Source: Selaginella moellendorffii
Lineage: Eukaryota; Streptophyta; Lycopodiopsida; Selaginellales; Selaginellaceae
Direction of reading: 5' to 3'
NCBI RefSeq assembly: GCF_000143415.4
Contig: NW_003314272.1
Location: 1,459,146 to 1,523,145 of the forward strand
Length of the DNA stretch: 64,000 nucleotides
This document shows positions 41,581 to 51,562 of this stretch, in pieces; positions within the stretch are counted from its first letter, which is position 1, and every line of letters begins with the position of its first letter. The position numbers and the translations under genes were made by a program. The notes beneath the pieces are model-generated. The model did not search any database and was not told the DNA's origin. It saw only the letters and a program-made list of their open reading frames with translations.

Positions 41581-43542
41581 CTAGCTATAAATGCTGGCCA
41601 TGATCGAGCAAGCTCCAGCCACGCTGCTACTTCCATCACGATTTAGCAGCGCATCAAACACTACCTTCGCGATAGCTGCATCCTTTCGTTTCCAGCACGC
41701 CCCTAGCAAAGTCATCCAAGTCACAGCATCCGCCTCGCAAGGCATCGCGCTCGCCATCTCTAGCGCACCTCGCACATCATCGGCTCTCCCAAGCACATCG
41801 ATAACGCAATGGTAGTGCTCTATCCCCGGAGTGATCCCATACTTGGTGCGCATTGCCGCGAAGAGAAGCTTGGCCTCCTCGAGCTTACCGGCGTGGTTGC
41901 AAGCCGTGAGGATGGACAGGAGCGTGGCCGAGCTCGGCTCTATCCCTCCGGCCTCCATCTCCCGGTAGAGCTCGAGCACCCGAGTAGCGTCACCTTTCCT
42001 GCTGTAGCCGGCCATCAGGGCGGTCCAGGTGATGGTCGAGGTGCTTCCGGAGAGCTGGGAGTCGAAAACTTGTTGGGCATCGTCGAGGCTGCCACACTTC
42101 GCGTAGAAATCCACCACGCAAGTCGCTAGAACCGAATCGGGCTTCTCGAGTAGACCGAGCCGGCAAACTCTGGCGTGGAAAGCTTTACCGGTGGAGAGAG
42201 CCACCGCAGCACCGCAGGCCTTGAACGCGCACAGAAAGCTCCGGGAGTTTGGCCGACCGAGCTGGTTTCGCTGTAGCTCTAGCTCCATCTCTGGAAACAA
42301 CTCTAGCACCAGTTCTGGATCCCCGTTCTCAGCGTAGCCGAGCAGCAGCGCGTTCCAGAGAGCCAAGGACGTGCGCTGGAGTTGGTCCATCGCATCGAAA
42401 ATTCTCTGGGCATCCGCCATGCTTCCACAGTTGGCGTAGAGATCCACCAGCGACGTGGCGACGAAGATGTTGGAGCAGTGTCCCCCCGCGAGAGCTTGAG
42501 AGTGTAGAGCCATAGCTCTTTGGAGAGTAGCCTCGTCCGGCTTCGCTGTGGATCGCGCCGCTAGAGCAGCGCAAGCTTTCAATGCCGCGACGAAAGCCTG
42601 AGCGTTTGGCACCACCCCTTTACGTTGCATGTCCTGGAAAAACTCGAGAGCCAGCTCCGGCTCGCCGTTCTCGGCATAGCCGAGCACCAGCGACGTCCAC
42701 GAGACGACGTCGTTGCGAGGAATCGCCTGGAACACTCTGTGCGCATCGGCCATACTCGCGAAGCTCGAGTACATGTCGATCAAGCTGCTTCCAACGAAAA
42801 CGTTGGACTCGCAGCCACTCTCCCGAGCTCGGGCGTGAAGAGCCATCCCGGTCTCTAGAGCAAGAGTTCTTTGCCGTGGAAGACGAGTGGAAGCCTTCAC
42901 TGCCGCTACAAAGCTCTGAGAGTTCGCATTGGAGCAGCGCTGAAAGAGCTGCAAAGCTTGCTCTTCCCGGAAGTTATCAGCGTAGCTCTGGATCATCGCG
43001 TTCCACGACACCACGTCCGGGTTTTCCATCCCCTCGAAGACGCTTCTAGCATCTGCCAAGCTTCCCAGCCTTCCATACACCGCTACCAGCGTGTTGAGCA
43101 CGTAGATATCCCCGCCATAGCCAGAGCTCACTGCCAGAGCGTGGAGAGCCATGGCTCTCTCCAATCCCCCCATAGCTCCATCAACTCTCCTGGATCCATT
43201 TCCACCGCAAGCTTTGAGAGCCACGACCAAGGTCCTGGCATCCGGAAGAAATCCCCGAGCTCGCATGGATTCCAGGCACTCCAAGGCCGCGGAGGACTCG
43301 CCATTTCCCACATACCCCAGCATGAGAGAATTCCACGACACCACCGTGTGGGATTCCATCCTCTGGAAGAGCGCCCGCGCCTCCAGCGTGCTGCCCAGCC
43401 TGCCATACGCGGCCACCAGCGTGTTGCCCAGGTAGACGCTCGAGGAATCTAGCTGCTTGCCCCCGGCGGCCGCGAGCGCATGGATTTCCCTCACCTGTTG
43501 TAGATCTCTGGACGACTTGAGAGCGGCGATCCATGATCTCAC
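41581..43542 (-). CDS. PPR protein, PLS class with E motifs; no in-frame ATG
   Basis: The PPR-coding frame runs to a stop at 41581. It contains about 12 PPR motifs (for example VLNTLVAVYGRLGSLADARS and SWNSLMLGYVGNGESSAALE) and ends with E-type motifs (MTLLGACWKRKDAAIAKVVF). The start given is an in-frame GTG (43542). Upstream the frame stays open to a TAA near 43645 and reads as PPR-like N-terminal protein (RRFLALLHAATADPERHKVR), but no ATG occurs in it. The first in-frame ATG is about 60 codons downstream, inside repeat 1. Either a 5' exon with the ATG was missed, a non-ATG start is used, or the start has been lost. Confidence 0.82.
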   Translation of the reverse strand: MRSWIAALKSSRDLQQVREIHALAAAGGKQLDSSSVYLGNTLVAAYGRLGSTLEARALFQRMESHTVVSWNSLMLGYVGNGESSAALECLESMRARGFLPDARTLVVALKACGGNGSRRVDGAMGGLERAMALHALAVSSGYGGDIYVLNTLVAVYGRLGSLADARSVFEGMENPDVVSWNAMIQSYADNFREEQALQLFQRCSNANSQSFVAAVKASTRLPRQRTLALETGMALHARARESGCESNVFVGSSLIDMYSSFASMADAHRVFQAIPRNDVVSWTSLVLGYAENGEPELALEFFQDMQRKGVVPNAQAFVAALKACAALAARSTAKPDEATLQRAMALHSQALAGGHCSNIFVATSLVDLYANCGSMADAQRIFDAMDQLQRTSLALWNALLLGYAENGDPELVLELFPEMELELQRNQLGRPNSRSFLCAFKACGAAVALSTGKAFHARVCRLGLLEKPDSVLATCVVDFYAKCGSLDDAQQVFDSQLSGSTSTITWTALMAGYSRKGDATRVLELYREMEAGGIEPSSATLLSILTACNHAGKLEEAKLLFAAMRTKYGITPGIEHYHCVIDVLGRADDVRGALEMASAMPCEADAVTWMTLLGACWKRKDAAIAKVVFDALLNRDGSSSVAGACSIMASIYS

Positions 43543-43642
43543 CTTGTGCCGCTCCGGATCTGCGGTAGCGGCGTGGAGGAGCGCCAGAAATCTCCTGGAG
43601 AATTTCGAGGATTCCTTTTTCCCTCTATTTCTTCCTTTTGCT

Positions 43643-43655
43643 TAAACCCTAACCC
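43643..43655. promoter_or_regulatory. Telo-box upstream of PPR gene
   Basis: An aaaccctaacccc motif lies just upstream of the open part of the PPR frame. It resembles those near the other PPR genes of the window. Confidence 0.4.
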
Positions 43656-43734
43656 CATACTCATAAAGAGTTAAGGGGAGAAAGCTGGCAAACTTTCTAG
43701 TTTAAACAAGTAGGCAAACTTCCGCTTCTTGTTC

Positions 43735-44340
43735 GTACTCACCTCCTCGTCTCGTCGGAGGTCCCCTGGATCAAAAAACTTAGTTTCGCACACTTCACCG
43801 TCAAACTTGCACTGCTCGATGTCTTAGACCGTCTCGACACCCTTGGGAATCTCCATCTCCTCCGCACATCGAACGGGAACATTGTACCGCAGCAGCACTT
43901 TGCACAAGCGAATACCTGCATCGTTTGTTCCTTTAAGTATGAGCAGCTTGCAGTGAAAGCATATGCAACGAACCTTTCAGCTTGTTTTGTTACCCTACGG
44001 GACTTGTCGCAGTAGCTCTGGAAGCCGAATTCGTCATAGTTGGATTCCACCAGGAGCAAGCAGAGTACAAACTCGTCCGGCTTACTGGTCCCGGCATAGA
44101 TATCATCAACCTATCAACAACAAGAATTTGTAATGTAAGAAAGGAACAGTAGCTCACCATAGGCAGCGTAGCTCGTTACATAAGCAATGGAAAGCTCCTC
44201 AAAAACAAAGCCTTGAAGCACCTCGTATTCACGCAACGCACTCTGCATGAAGAGCTCCAGGTCTTTCAGTTTCATCATTGTAAGAGCCAGAGTGAATTAA
44301 GCCTGGACTTCTACACTGCAAAAGTTGAGGTAGTAATCTA
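43735..44340 (-). pseudogene. Unknown protein gene, degenerate (copy C, longest)
   Basis: Exon-like blocks on the minus strand. ATG 44278 opens MMKLKDLELFMQSALREYEV and continues LQGFVFEELSIAYVTSYAAY to a GTGAGC donor. A second block begins VDDIYAGTSKPDEFVLCLLL and continues VESNYDEFGFQSYCDKSR. A third begins after an acceptor near 43916 with IRLCKVLLRYNVPVRCAEEM, then EIPKGVETV-stop-DIEQCKFDGEV. With canonical splice sites the first junction falls out of frame, and the third block has an in-frame TAA, so this copy looks dead. I do not recognise the family. Copies A and B are pieces of its first block. Confidence 0.5.
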
Positions 44341-44420
44341 GGAACGAAGAACTCTTAGCCGGTTTAAAATGTAGAAGCGCCCAGGATATATCCTGCCCTC
44401 ATGATTTGCCTTGCGTGATT
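44155..44420. repeat. Third copy (C) of the 178-466 repeat
   Basis: Aligns with copies A and B from the aaagctcctcaaaaac string to taatctaggaac. With copy A alone it continues through ccggtttaaaatgtag and ggatatatcct to gatttgccttg. It is more diverged from A and B than they are from each other, so A and B are the younger pair. Confidence 0.75.
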
Positions 44421-44490
44421 CTTAAGAGGCATAGGAGGTTGGTATTGTTTAGCGATTTCTGGACTTTCTTCAAGAATCTTTCTTGGTTCA

Positions 44491-45295
44491 AAATCGGTAA
44501 GTAATCAGACCAGAGCGGAGGAAGTGCTCGAGGCCACCAAACAAGAGGCTGCGAGATCCAAAGACGCTGAAAGTAAGAAGGTGCAAGAGCTCGAGAAGGA
44601 AGCCGAGGCTATGGCATCAAACTTTCAAGCAGAGCTCGCGAAGGTCCAAGGTGTGGCGAGCTCTCTGGAGGAAAAACTGGACGAAGCAGCCCGACTCATT
44701 TCTGAGCAGGAGAAGACGATCTCGCGAATGCAGGAGAGCGAGGCCCAGCAGCGAGATGGCTACGCATCGGAGACCAAGTCGCTCCTCGCCAAGCTAAGCG
44801 CGATGAGCGAAGAGTTTTCCAAGGAAAAGCAGCTGCTGGATAATGAGGTAACTCTTGATTGGTCGTCTTCTTTCCTTCTAATACTTTGTGATGGACGCCA
44901 GATATCTAGTGTCAAAGGCGAGAGAGAGGATCTTCGTAAGAAGCTGAGTGAGATCCACGTAAATGGAGCGTTTGCCAGAGTCAGCCGTTGAAGAAGTCGA
45001 GGTAAGGAACCATACTTCTACAGTTTTCTCTCCTTCTTCCTCGCTTGCTGCTAAGACATCGATTTTCATCTTCGTCACAGATGAGAAGTATCTCCAGAGA
45101 TTTGAGCTCTCAAGGCAACGCCGAGGAGGAGGAAAGGAGCGGCTTCTTCCGCGGGAGTTGTGGAGGAGGAGACGAGCAGTGGCAAGGACAAAGTGGTGGG
45201 AAAGCAGGGCAAGGCTTCCTCCGGGTTCCTGGGAGCAACTAGTGTCGCGGTTTCTGTGAGCTCCTTCTTCGTCGGAGTACTGGTGGACAGGAAAC
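44491..45295 (+). pseudogene. Coiled-coil protein gene fragment with C-terminal membrane segment
   Basis: The frame starts abruptly after a cag acceptor-like site (near 44500) with TRAEEVLEATKQEAARSKDA, a long heptad-rich coiled coil. It continues to LLDNE, where a donor (GTAACT, 44849) and an acceptor near 44901 give ISSVKGEREDLRKKLSEIH. After further intron-like gaps the 3' end, in another frame, reads KATPRRRKGAASSAGVVEEE and then FLGATSVAVSVSSFFVGVLV with DRKLF-stop at about 45294. That end looks like a hydrophobic C-terminal anchor. The middle exons do not join in one frame with obvious GT-AG sites and the 5' part of the gene is missing, so it is probably a fragment. Its family is uncertain; tail-anchored plant coiled-coil proteins are one possibility. 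Confidence 0.5.
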
Positions 45296-45428
45296 TATTT
45301 TGAGAGAGAGGAGAAAGAAAAAGTATATATTTTTTCTTATCTTTGCGGCTTATAGGCTTCTATTCATCAAACAAATCTGGAAACCCTGGGATCCAACTAT
45401 AAATACTTTTGACAAAAATTCCCATGAA

Positions 45429-46184
45429 TCAGCAAGCCTGTATTTCTGGCAGGTCTGCCAGAAATCCCTCAATATCAAGAAACACATCGTTGAATTCTTG
45501 AGGTTGCCCCCAGCAACTGGTTTGCACATCTCCACCTTGAACCCCACCAACAAACTCCTGACTAACTTGATCAGCAAACACTCCATCGCTAAGCTCGCTA
45601 GTTTGAGCAAACACTTCTTGCACACAGTCACCAACAGGCCCTTGACCCAAGCCTGGCAGAAGCTTCCAGTTTTGATCAAAACCCTCGTGAGAGAAAGGTT
45701 GGGCACAATCACTAACACCATGACTTTGCTCCCAATAAATAGTTTGATCAAAACCCGCAACACAGTCACCCATAACTTGAGATGATTCGCCTACAAATTC
45801 TTCTTGGACGACTGGAGCGATCTTGTCTCCCCCATGGCTCTTTAAAGTTCTCTTATTTCCACCAGTGGGCGATTGCGATACGTCCCTTACCTTGCCACCT
45901 TGTGTCCATTTTCCCTTGCACGACCTACAAGCGTAGCGCGGCTGGTCACGGTTGCCAGTACTCTTCTCGTTGTTGTAGTAATCGAACCGCGTGTTGTAAG
46001 ATTGGCACCTTGGGCACTGGTACACGTTGTCCGGAAGGTCGTGGTACTCCCACACGCCGTACAAGTTTTGATCCCTCACCTCCTCGGCTGTGAGCTTGCA
46101 AGCCCTCTCGCTTCTCAGTCGACGCTTCTTTGTCAGCACCATGATACCATCGTCTTCTCTACTTCTCTTGCTTCCTCTCGCCAT
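45429..46184 (-). CDS. Divergent Dof-type zinc-finger transcription factor
   Basis: An intronless frame of 251 residues from ATG 46184. The N-terminus is basic (MARGSKRSREDD, then TKKRRLRSER), probably nuclear-localising. A Dof-like finger follows at residues 57-103: C57-x2-C60, NTRFDYYNN, QPRYACRSC with C86-x2-C89, then WTQGGKVRDV and a GGNKR end. Canonical Dof fingers have 21 residues between the cysteine pairs; here there are 25 because four extra residues sit between YYNN and QPRY. Dof proteins bind AAAG sites. The C-terminal half is Gln/acidic with repeated DCVxxxxQ and QEFVGG blocks and could act in activation. A TATATAA box lies about 35 nt upstream of the ATG. The insertion could alter DNA binding; whether the protein is functional is not known. 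Confidence 0.82.
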   Translation of the reverse strand: MARGSKRSREDDGIMVLTKKRRLRSERACKLTAEEVRDQNLYGVWEYHDLPDNVYQCPRCQSYNTRFDYYNNEKSTGNRDQPRYACRSCKGKWTQGGKVRDVSQSPTGGNKRTLKSHGGDKIAPVVQEEFVGESSQVMGDCVAGFDQTIYWEQSHGVSDCAQPFSHEGFDQNWKLLPGLGQGPVGDCVQEVFAQTSELSDGVFADQVSQEFVGGVQGGDVQTSCWGQPQEFNDVFLDIEGFLADLPEIQAC

Positions 46185-46289
46185 AGCTCGTAAAGGACCC
46201 CAAAGGACTTGACCTTATTTATATATGCACTAAAGTAAAGGCTGGGTTAGCTTAAACAGCGTAGATTCCCACTAATCCTGTGCGGTTTA

Positions 46290-47170
46290 AGGTAAGAATA
46301 TCAGTCCAGAGCGCTGAAAGATGGAAGGAGCGATCAAGGTATGCGGCATCCACATCGCAGAGGGCAAGAAGGACAGAGTCTGCCGAGAAGCCACTTATGC
46401 GCAAGTATTCTCATCACAATGTATGGCAAATGGCGCAGAGTTTGGCTGTAAATACAATCAAGGCGCTAAAGGTTGATGATGGAAAAATGGTGAAGCTCAG
46501 GATCTATCTGTCGGCATTTCCATGCACGATGTCCAGAGCGACGAGCTGTGGCTGTGACACAGATGCCTTTGTCAGCACCTTGTTGAAGATGGAAGTGCCG
46601 TGTTTGACAGGCGTTCATTCCTCCGAGCTCCGACTATGATCCAGGCCTACACTGAAAAAACGGCGAGCCACGCATTGCTCTCGATTTGTTTTCACGCATG
46701 AGAACTATTTACTGTCAGCCATCCTTGAACGATTGTGGCTGCGTTGAAGGCCTGGTCGCTCCTGGCAGCCGAAGGAAGATAGCATACTGGATGCGACTGA
46801 GAAGAAACGCGTGATCAAGTTTGAGTCGGTGAAAATCCGAGCGGTTTTCATTCGTATGTGTGCCGAGCCCGTGCCGAGTGTGCACGCTCGCGGAGTGTTC
46901 GACAGGGCACTGGATTTTTCGACTGCGTCATGGAACAGTTTGATGCTTGGATACGGAGCACACGGGCTTGGTTCTCGAGTCGAGCTGTTTCCATTCATGG
47001 AACGATCCGGGGTTTTCTAAGCTTTGTGGCTGCGTTGAAAGCTTGCGCTAGTTTGGATAGGCAAACTTGTCAAACTCCGTGCTTTAGAAGCTGGCATGGC
47101 TATCGCTTTGGAACTCTTCTTTCGGACGGAGCTGAAAGGAGTCACGAGTGCTCATCCTCTCAACATGGTG
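46290..47170 (+). pseudogene. Decayed PPR gene
   Basis: Scattered PPR-like pieces occur in several frames in the right order. They include ALKDGR (near 46302), LITMYGK (near 46410), TMIQAYTEK (near 46640), SWNSLMLGYGAHG (near 46925) and SFVAALKACASLD (near 47022). They resemble the PPR gene at 41581-43542, but stops and frameshifts occur between every pair. No functional frame is left. Confidence 0.7.
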
Positions 47171-47324
47171 ACTTGTGAGGCAAACTCTTATTCCTGCTTT
47201 CCAGGAAATGATCGAAGACTCGTCTGGCGGAGCCAAACGTAGAAGAACTTGACAAGGTAAGAAACACTTCTTAGTTTTCTCCTCTTCAGAAATGGATTTC
47301 CCCTGTTGTCACAGATCTACAGAG

Positions 47325-47347
47325 GGAAGAAATGCATAATACAGCAC
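47325..47347 (+). repeat. Merlin left terminal inverted repeat
   Basis: 23-bp terminus that pairs with 48792-48814 in inverse orientation, with 18 identities. The inner part aatacagcac is perfect. Confidence 0.9.
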
Positions 47348-47652
47348 CCCTCACTCTTATGTGGTTGCCCCTTTGCCACGCTCACTCCTCGCTTCTTCCG
47401 TGGCGCGCTTAGTCACGCCCAGCTCTGCACCCTAAAAGTTTAACGACTAACTCTAAATTAGTAACGTTGAACTTTAATTAGTAGATGTTGTTAACGGATA
47501 TGTTAACGACTATAATTTTATAATTAGCCAGTGAATGAGCGGCTATAATTTATAAGTATATAACCTACGATTGGTTTAGGTCTTTCCTCATTGTGTTTTA
47601 TGTTTGTGCTCCTTATATTTTCTTTCTTATTTTATTCATTCTCTTTAGTATT

Positions 47653-48623
47653 ATGGCTAGATTGGAATATGTAGATCATGCTCAAGATAGTATTCTTTCT
47701 TTTTCTGATCTTATTGAGAGAACTAATAGTAAGGTAAATTCTTTTAGTTTTTGTATTATGATTGGTCTTCTTCCACAAGAGAGAGAATGTGAAAAATGCC
47801 ATCATAATCGAGGTTGTAAAGATGGTTTAAAGTGGAATTGTAAAAATTGCAATACCACAAGATCTCTTAGAACTAATACATGGTTTGCAAATAGTAATCT
47901 CACATTTGCTCAAATGCTTAGAGTGATATATTGTTGGTGCATTAAAATGCCACAAGATCAAGCTCATATTGAGTGTAGTATTAAAAGTGAGCATACGACA
48001 ACAAATTAGTACAACTTTTGTCGTGATATTTGTGTTATCACATTACAACGAGGTAGTCAAAAGATTGGTGGTCCAGGAAGAATTGTAGAAATTAATGAAA
48101 GTAAGTTTGGTAAGCGGAAATATAATCGTGGTAGAAGAGTAGAAGGTCAATGGGTCTTTGGAGGAATTGAACGTGATTCAGATCGAATGTTTATGGTTCC
48201 GGTAGCAGATTGTACTGCACAAACTTTAACTGATATATTATATACCCAAGTAAGTTTTATTTCTATTATTATTCTTAACTAATAATTATAATTAATTTGT
48301 TAGGAACAATTATTTATAGTGATTGTTGGGCTGGTTATGATTCAGAGTGGTTGAATCAATTGAACTTCACTCATTATATAGTCAACCACTCCCAGAATTT
48401 TGTTGATCCCGTGACTGGAGTTCATACAAATCGTATTGAATCAACATGGGATGCAGTGAAAAGATCCCTTCCTCGCTATGGTACAACAAAAGGATTATAC
48501 AGCTCTTACTTTCAAGAATATATTTGGAGAAAAATATATATTGAAAGAAAGGAAGCTGCATTTAATATTCTATGCAGTCATATTAAGCTATACAATCAAG
48601 ATAATGCTGTTATAGTAGAATAA
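47653..48623 (+). pseudogene. Merlin (IS1016/ISXO2-like) transposase, inactivated
   Basis: From ATG 47653 (MARLEYVDHAQDSILSFSDL) the frame carries a zinc ribbon (CEKCHHNRGC, then WNCKNCNTTRSLR) and then the DDE-type domain. At 48007-48009 a TAG interrupts ...TTN-stop-YNFCRD, where the family usually has Trp, so a single G-to-A change explains it. The frame then continues with GGPGRIVEINESKFGKRKYN; Asn replaces the first catalytic Asp of the usual IDESKFG. After WVFGGIERDS a possible 53-nt AT-rich intron (48252-48304, GTAAG...TTAG) precedes IIYSDCWAGYDSEW (second Asp), VNHSQNFVDPVTGVHTNRIE and the end at 48623. With canonical ends the intron leaves the frame off by one. The protein is therefore inactive on at least two counts. 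Confidence 0.9.
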
Positions 48624-48791
48624 ATAATATATTTGATTTTGTACTTTTAAATACTTAAAAATAGTTGAAAATAATATACTAGAACAATCTTTAATTTATA
48701 GTGATGAGGTGGCATGCGCATGTAAGCAATGAGGTGGCGTGCAAATCCAGATAAGCAAATGGGGCCCACCCTAAATAAGGGGGGGGGGGGT

Positions 48792-48814
48792 GTGCTGTAT
48801 TGTGCATTCTACCC
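48792..48814 (-). repeat. Merlin right terminal inverted repeat
   Basis: 23-bp terminus pairing with 47325-47347. It is immediately followed by the 8-bp target duplication ctacagag. Confidence 0.9.
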
Positions 48815-48822
48815 CTACAGAG

Positions 48823-50344
48823 ATTGTGATACTAGGGTTTTCAAGGCGGCTTCTCACGGAGGAGGCAACCACTGTCGCTTCACTTTAAGATATCCTATAT
48901 TTTGTGCTTTTAATTCCATGTCCGCAAGTTACAAAAGTTCCGATTGCAATCTACTTGCCAACATTTATGAGGAGCTCAGAGGAATTTCGGGGGGTAGAAC
49001 TCAAGAAAAGACACAGCAATCTTAGAGGAATTTCGGCAAGTGAAGACTGAGCAGTTAGGAAAAAAACTAAACTACTCTTTTTTCAAGGAGATCAAACTTT
49101 CCAAAAGCACAGGCCTTAATCACGACCTTTAGTGCTTTTGCAATGTTGTTTTGATAACAAAAAGAAGATTGGTGCGATGGTATTGCCAGTGGTCACTATC
49201 CGGGTCTCTTGTAGGTGCCAGAAAAACATGGAAACTTGACAACAAAGCTAGTCACTAAAATGCTAGTTATGCTATTACAATCATTTCTACTTGTCACTAA
49301 TACATGTTTTTGGAGGGTCTTGCTGGAGGCATGAGACCACTGGGACAACTGAAGAAAAGAATGAGAGAACAAGGAGCAAGAACATTGAAAATAAAATCAC
49401 CACCCTAGAATGTAATTAACAGCATCCAGACTTGGAATGTGTGATTCCACCAGTACTACAACATACTTTTGCCCTGTCCCAAAGGGGAGCTACAGCTGTG
49501 ACAACACTTTCATGTAAGCAAACTTGTAGGGATGGTAGTGGATATATTTTAAAATATTAAAATATTAATATATTTAAAATATGGATATTTTAGGAATGTT
49601 TGGATATTTTAGGATATTCTACCATCGAAAAGTTGTTATTCATTTAAATTAATTTTTATATTTATAATTTATAAAATTTTAAAACCATTTTTAGTATATT
49701 CTTTTTTATTCTATCATCTAATGGTTGATATACAATAAGATTAATCTTGTGTTTATAAATTGCAAACATGATTATAATTATAAATTTTATTTAATTAATT
49801 AGATTAATAAATAAGAATAACACTACTATTAAGAAAATCAAGCATTGTTACATGTAATGTGTAGCAATGTTTTTTACAGAATATAGATCTAGAGAGCATA
49901 TACTTAGAATATATCCACCTCTAAAGAAGATAAGCAAATTAAGCAATATTTTAGTTTGTGGTTTGAGTATATTCTAACATAACATAATCAACTGTGTTTT
50001 TAATCCTTATTTTACTTTTGGATAAAGTTCAACACCCCCTCAATCGGAGAACTAAAATGGTGCCAAGGACTGACTAGAACACCCTCATCATCAGGCATTT
50101 CTGCTGCCTATCCTCAAGCACCACCATGCTAGATGGATTGCTGGAGTACATTGCCAGCATTTGCTAGGCACAGCAAATCTACGAGGGCAAGGACCCTTCT
50201 AACTATATGAAATCTTTGGTGATTGTACAAACCAATCATGGAGAATCCATGAAGAAATTTGGTCCTCCCTCACATTAGATGCCCATATTTAGCAAAAGCT
50301 CCTAATTTGTAAATATACTTGAAAATATTATATTGTGAAGCAAG
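48823..50344. other. Host flank of Merlin and AT-rich spacer
   Basis: The first 200 nt keep an open plus-strand frame that, with the Merlin element removed, follows a splice acceptor near 47313 (IYRDCDTRVFKAASHGGGNH). The element may therefore have inserted in an exon of an unidentified gene. Beyond about 49030 there is only AT-rich, low-complexity DNA (a ta/at-rich core near 49545-49700) and nothing recognisable. Confidence 0.4.
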
Positions 50345-50740
50345 TGTACAGCTACGATGCCATATATTAATATTAGCATAGTGGGATTTTAGTAGCCGTC
50401 GGATTGGTTTCAATCTAGACCGCTCACTCTTGTATATAAGCTAGGGTTTTTGGGCTAATTGATATACACATTTTTTGTATTCCCTTTCCATATTCCAAGC
50501 ACTCACATTGGTGGAGATGAGGGGCACCTTTGATTGTCTTTAAGGAGTGCTTGGATTTGGGATTTTGGTTTCGATTTAACTTTTGCATCATCTAGATCCA
50601 GTTTTTTCCATTTCCTTTCTTTTGTTCTTTCCTTTTAAGATTTTGGTTGAGATCTAGCTTTTTGCATTGTCTAGATCTACCATTTCCTTCTAGCTTTTTG
50701 TCATTTCTCTTCTTTTGCTCTTTCTTTTTTGTTCATCTTC

Positions 50741-51562
50741 ATGGCAGATGAACAATCTCCTCCTTTGACTCTGGAGCAATAATTGGTACAATTGTTTGAT
50801 GCTATGTACATGCAATTGAACAATCAACCTTAGTTGATGGCGGCATTCACGGCACATGGTACAACTCCTCTTGATCTTGGTGCCAATCCTCGCGTTTGGC
50901 CGGAGTTCTTTTATGGGAATCCTAGGGATGATGTGTACTATTGGTTCAATCACTTCACGGTGATTACCACATATCATTCTTGGGATGATGTTTGACATTT
51001 GCGTGAGTTTCCCATGTGTCTCCAAGGGATGGCATTGCAATGGTACAATAGTTCGAGTGTAGCCATTCATGGGGATTGGAGTGTTCTCCTAGACGTCTTC
51101 AAACATGCTTTCGAACATGCTGACGATTGTGATGATGCCTTCCAACAATTGCATCATCTTTGCCAAGGGTCATCTGAGTCGGTGATGCAATTTGGCATTT
51201 GTTTCTGAAACCTTTTGCTTCGTGCGGAGCCAAATATGTCGAAGTGGATCAAGCTAGGAATGTTGTGGCCAACACTTCGTCAAGATCTTGTCGAATTTGT
51301 GTATGCACTTGCTCCCGCCACCCTTGACGATGCTCTTTGCTTGGCGCAACGTTATGAAACGTTGCATCTTCCACTTCTCGCTACCTGTCCTTCAACTCCC
51401 TTTCCTATGGGTGATAGTCCTGTTCCAATGAAGGTTGATGCTACTGTTGCTCGAGTCCAAGGACAAGGGCAAAGATGTGGTCATGGCCGTGATGTTTGTT
51501 GTTGGGCGTGTGATGAAGTTGGTCATACTTATCGGTGTTGTCGGCATTTTCTGGATTGGTGA
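50741..51562 (+). pseudogene. Gypsy A gag remnant with zinc knuckle
   Basis: From ATG 50741 (MADEQSPPLTLEQ-stop) the gag frame has several stops but a collinear protein can be followed: NPRVWPEFFYGNPRDDVYYW, MALQWYNSSSVAIHGDW (the WY motif typical of gag) and RQDLVEFVYALAPATLDDAL. It ends with a CCHC knuckle CWACDEVGHTYRC at about 51505-51545. Another copy lies at 31577-32960. Confidence 0.85.

Larger units (their letters stand above)
47325..48814 (+). mobile_element. Complete Merlin-superfamily DNA transposon (non-autonomous now)
   Basis: A 1490-bp element. The two ends are imperfect 23-bp terminal inverted repeats, left 47325-47347 (ggaagaaatgcataatacag...) and right 48792-48814 read in reverse (gggtagaatgcacaatacag...), 18 of 23 matching. 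A perfect 8-bp target duplication ctacagag flanks it at 47317-47324 and 48815-48822. Merlin elements typically make 8-9 bp duplications and encode an IS1016/ISXO2-type transposase, which is what lies inside. Removing the element restores an uninterrupted host sequence, cagatctacagagattgtg. A G11 run adjoins the right TIR. Confidence 0.93.
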
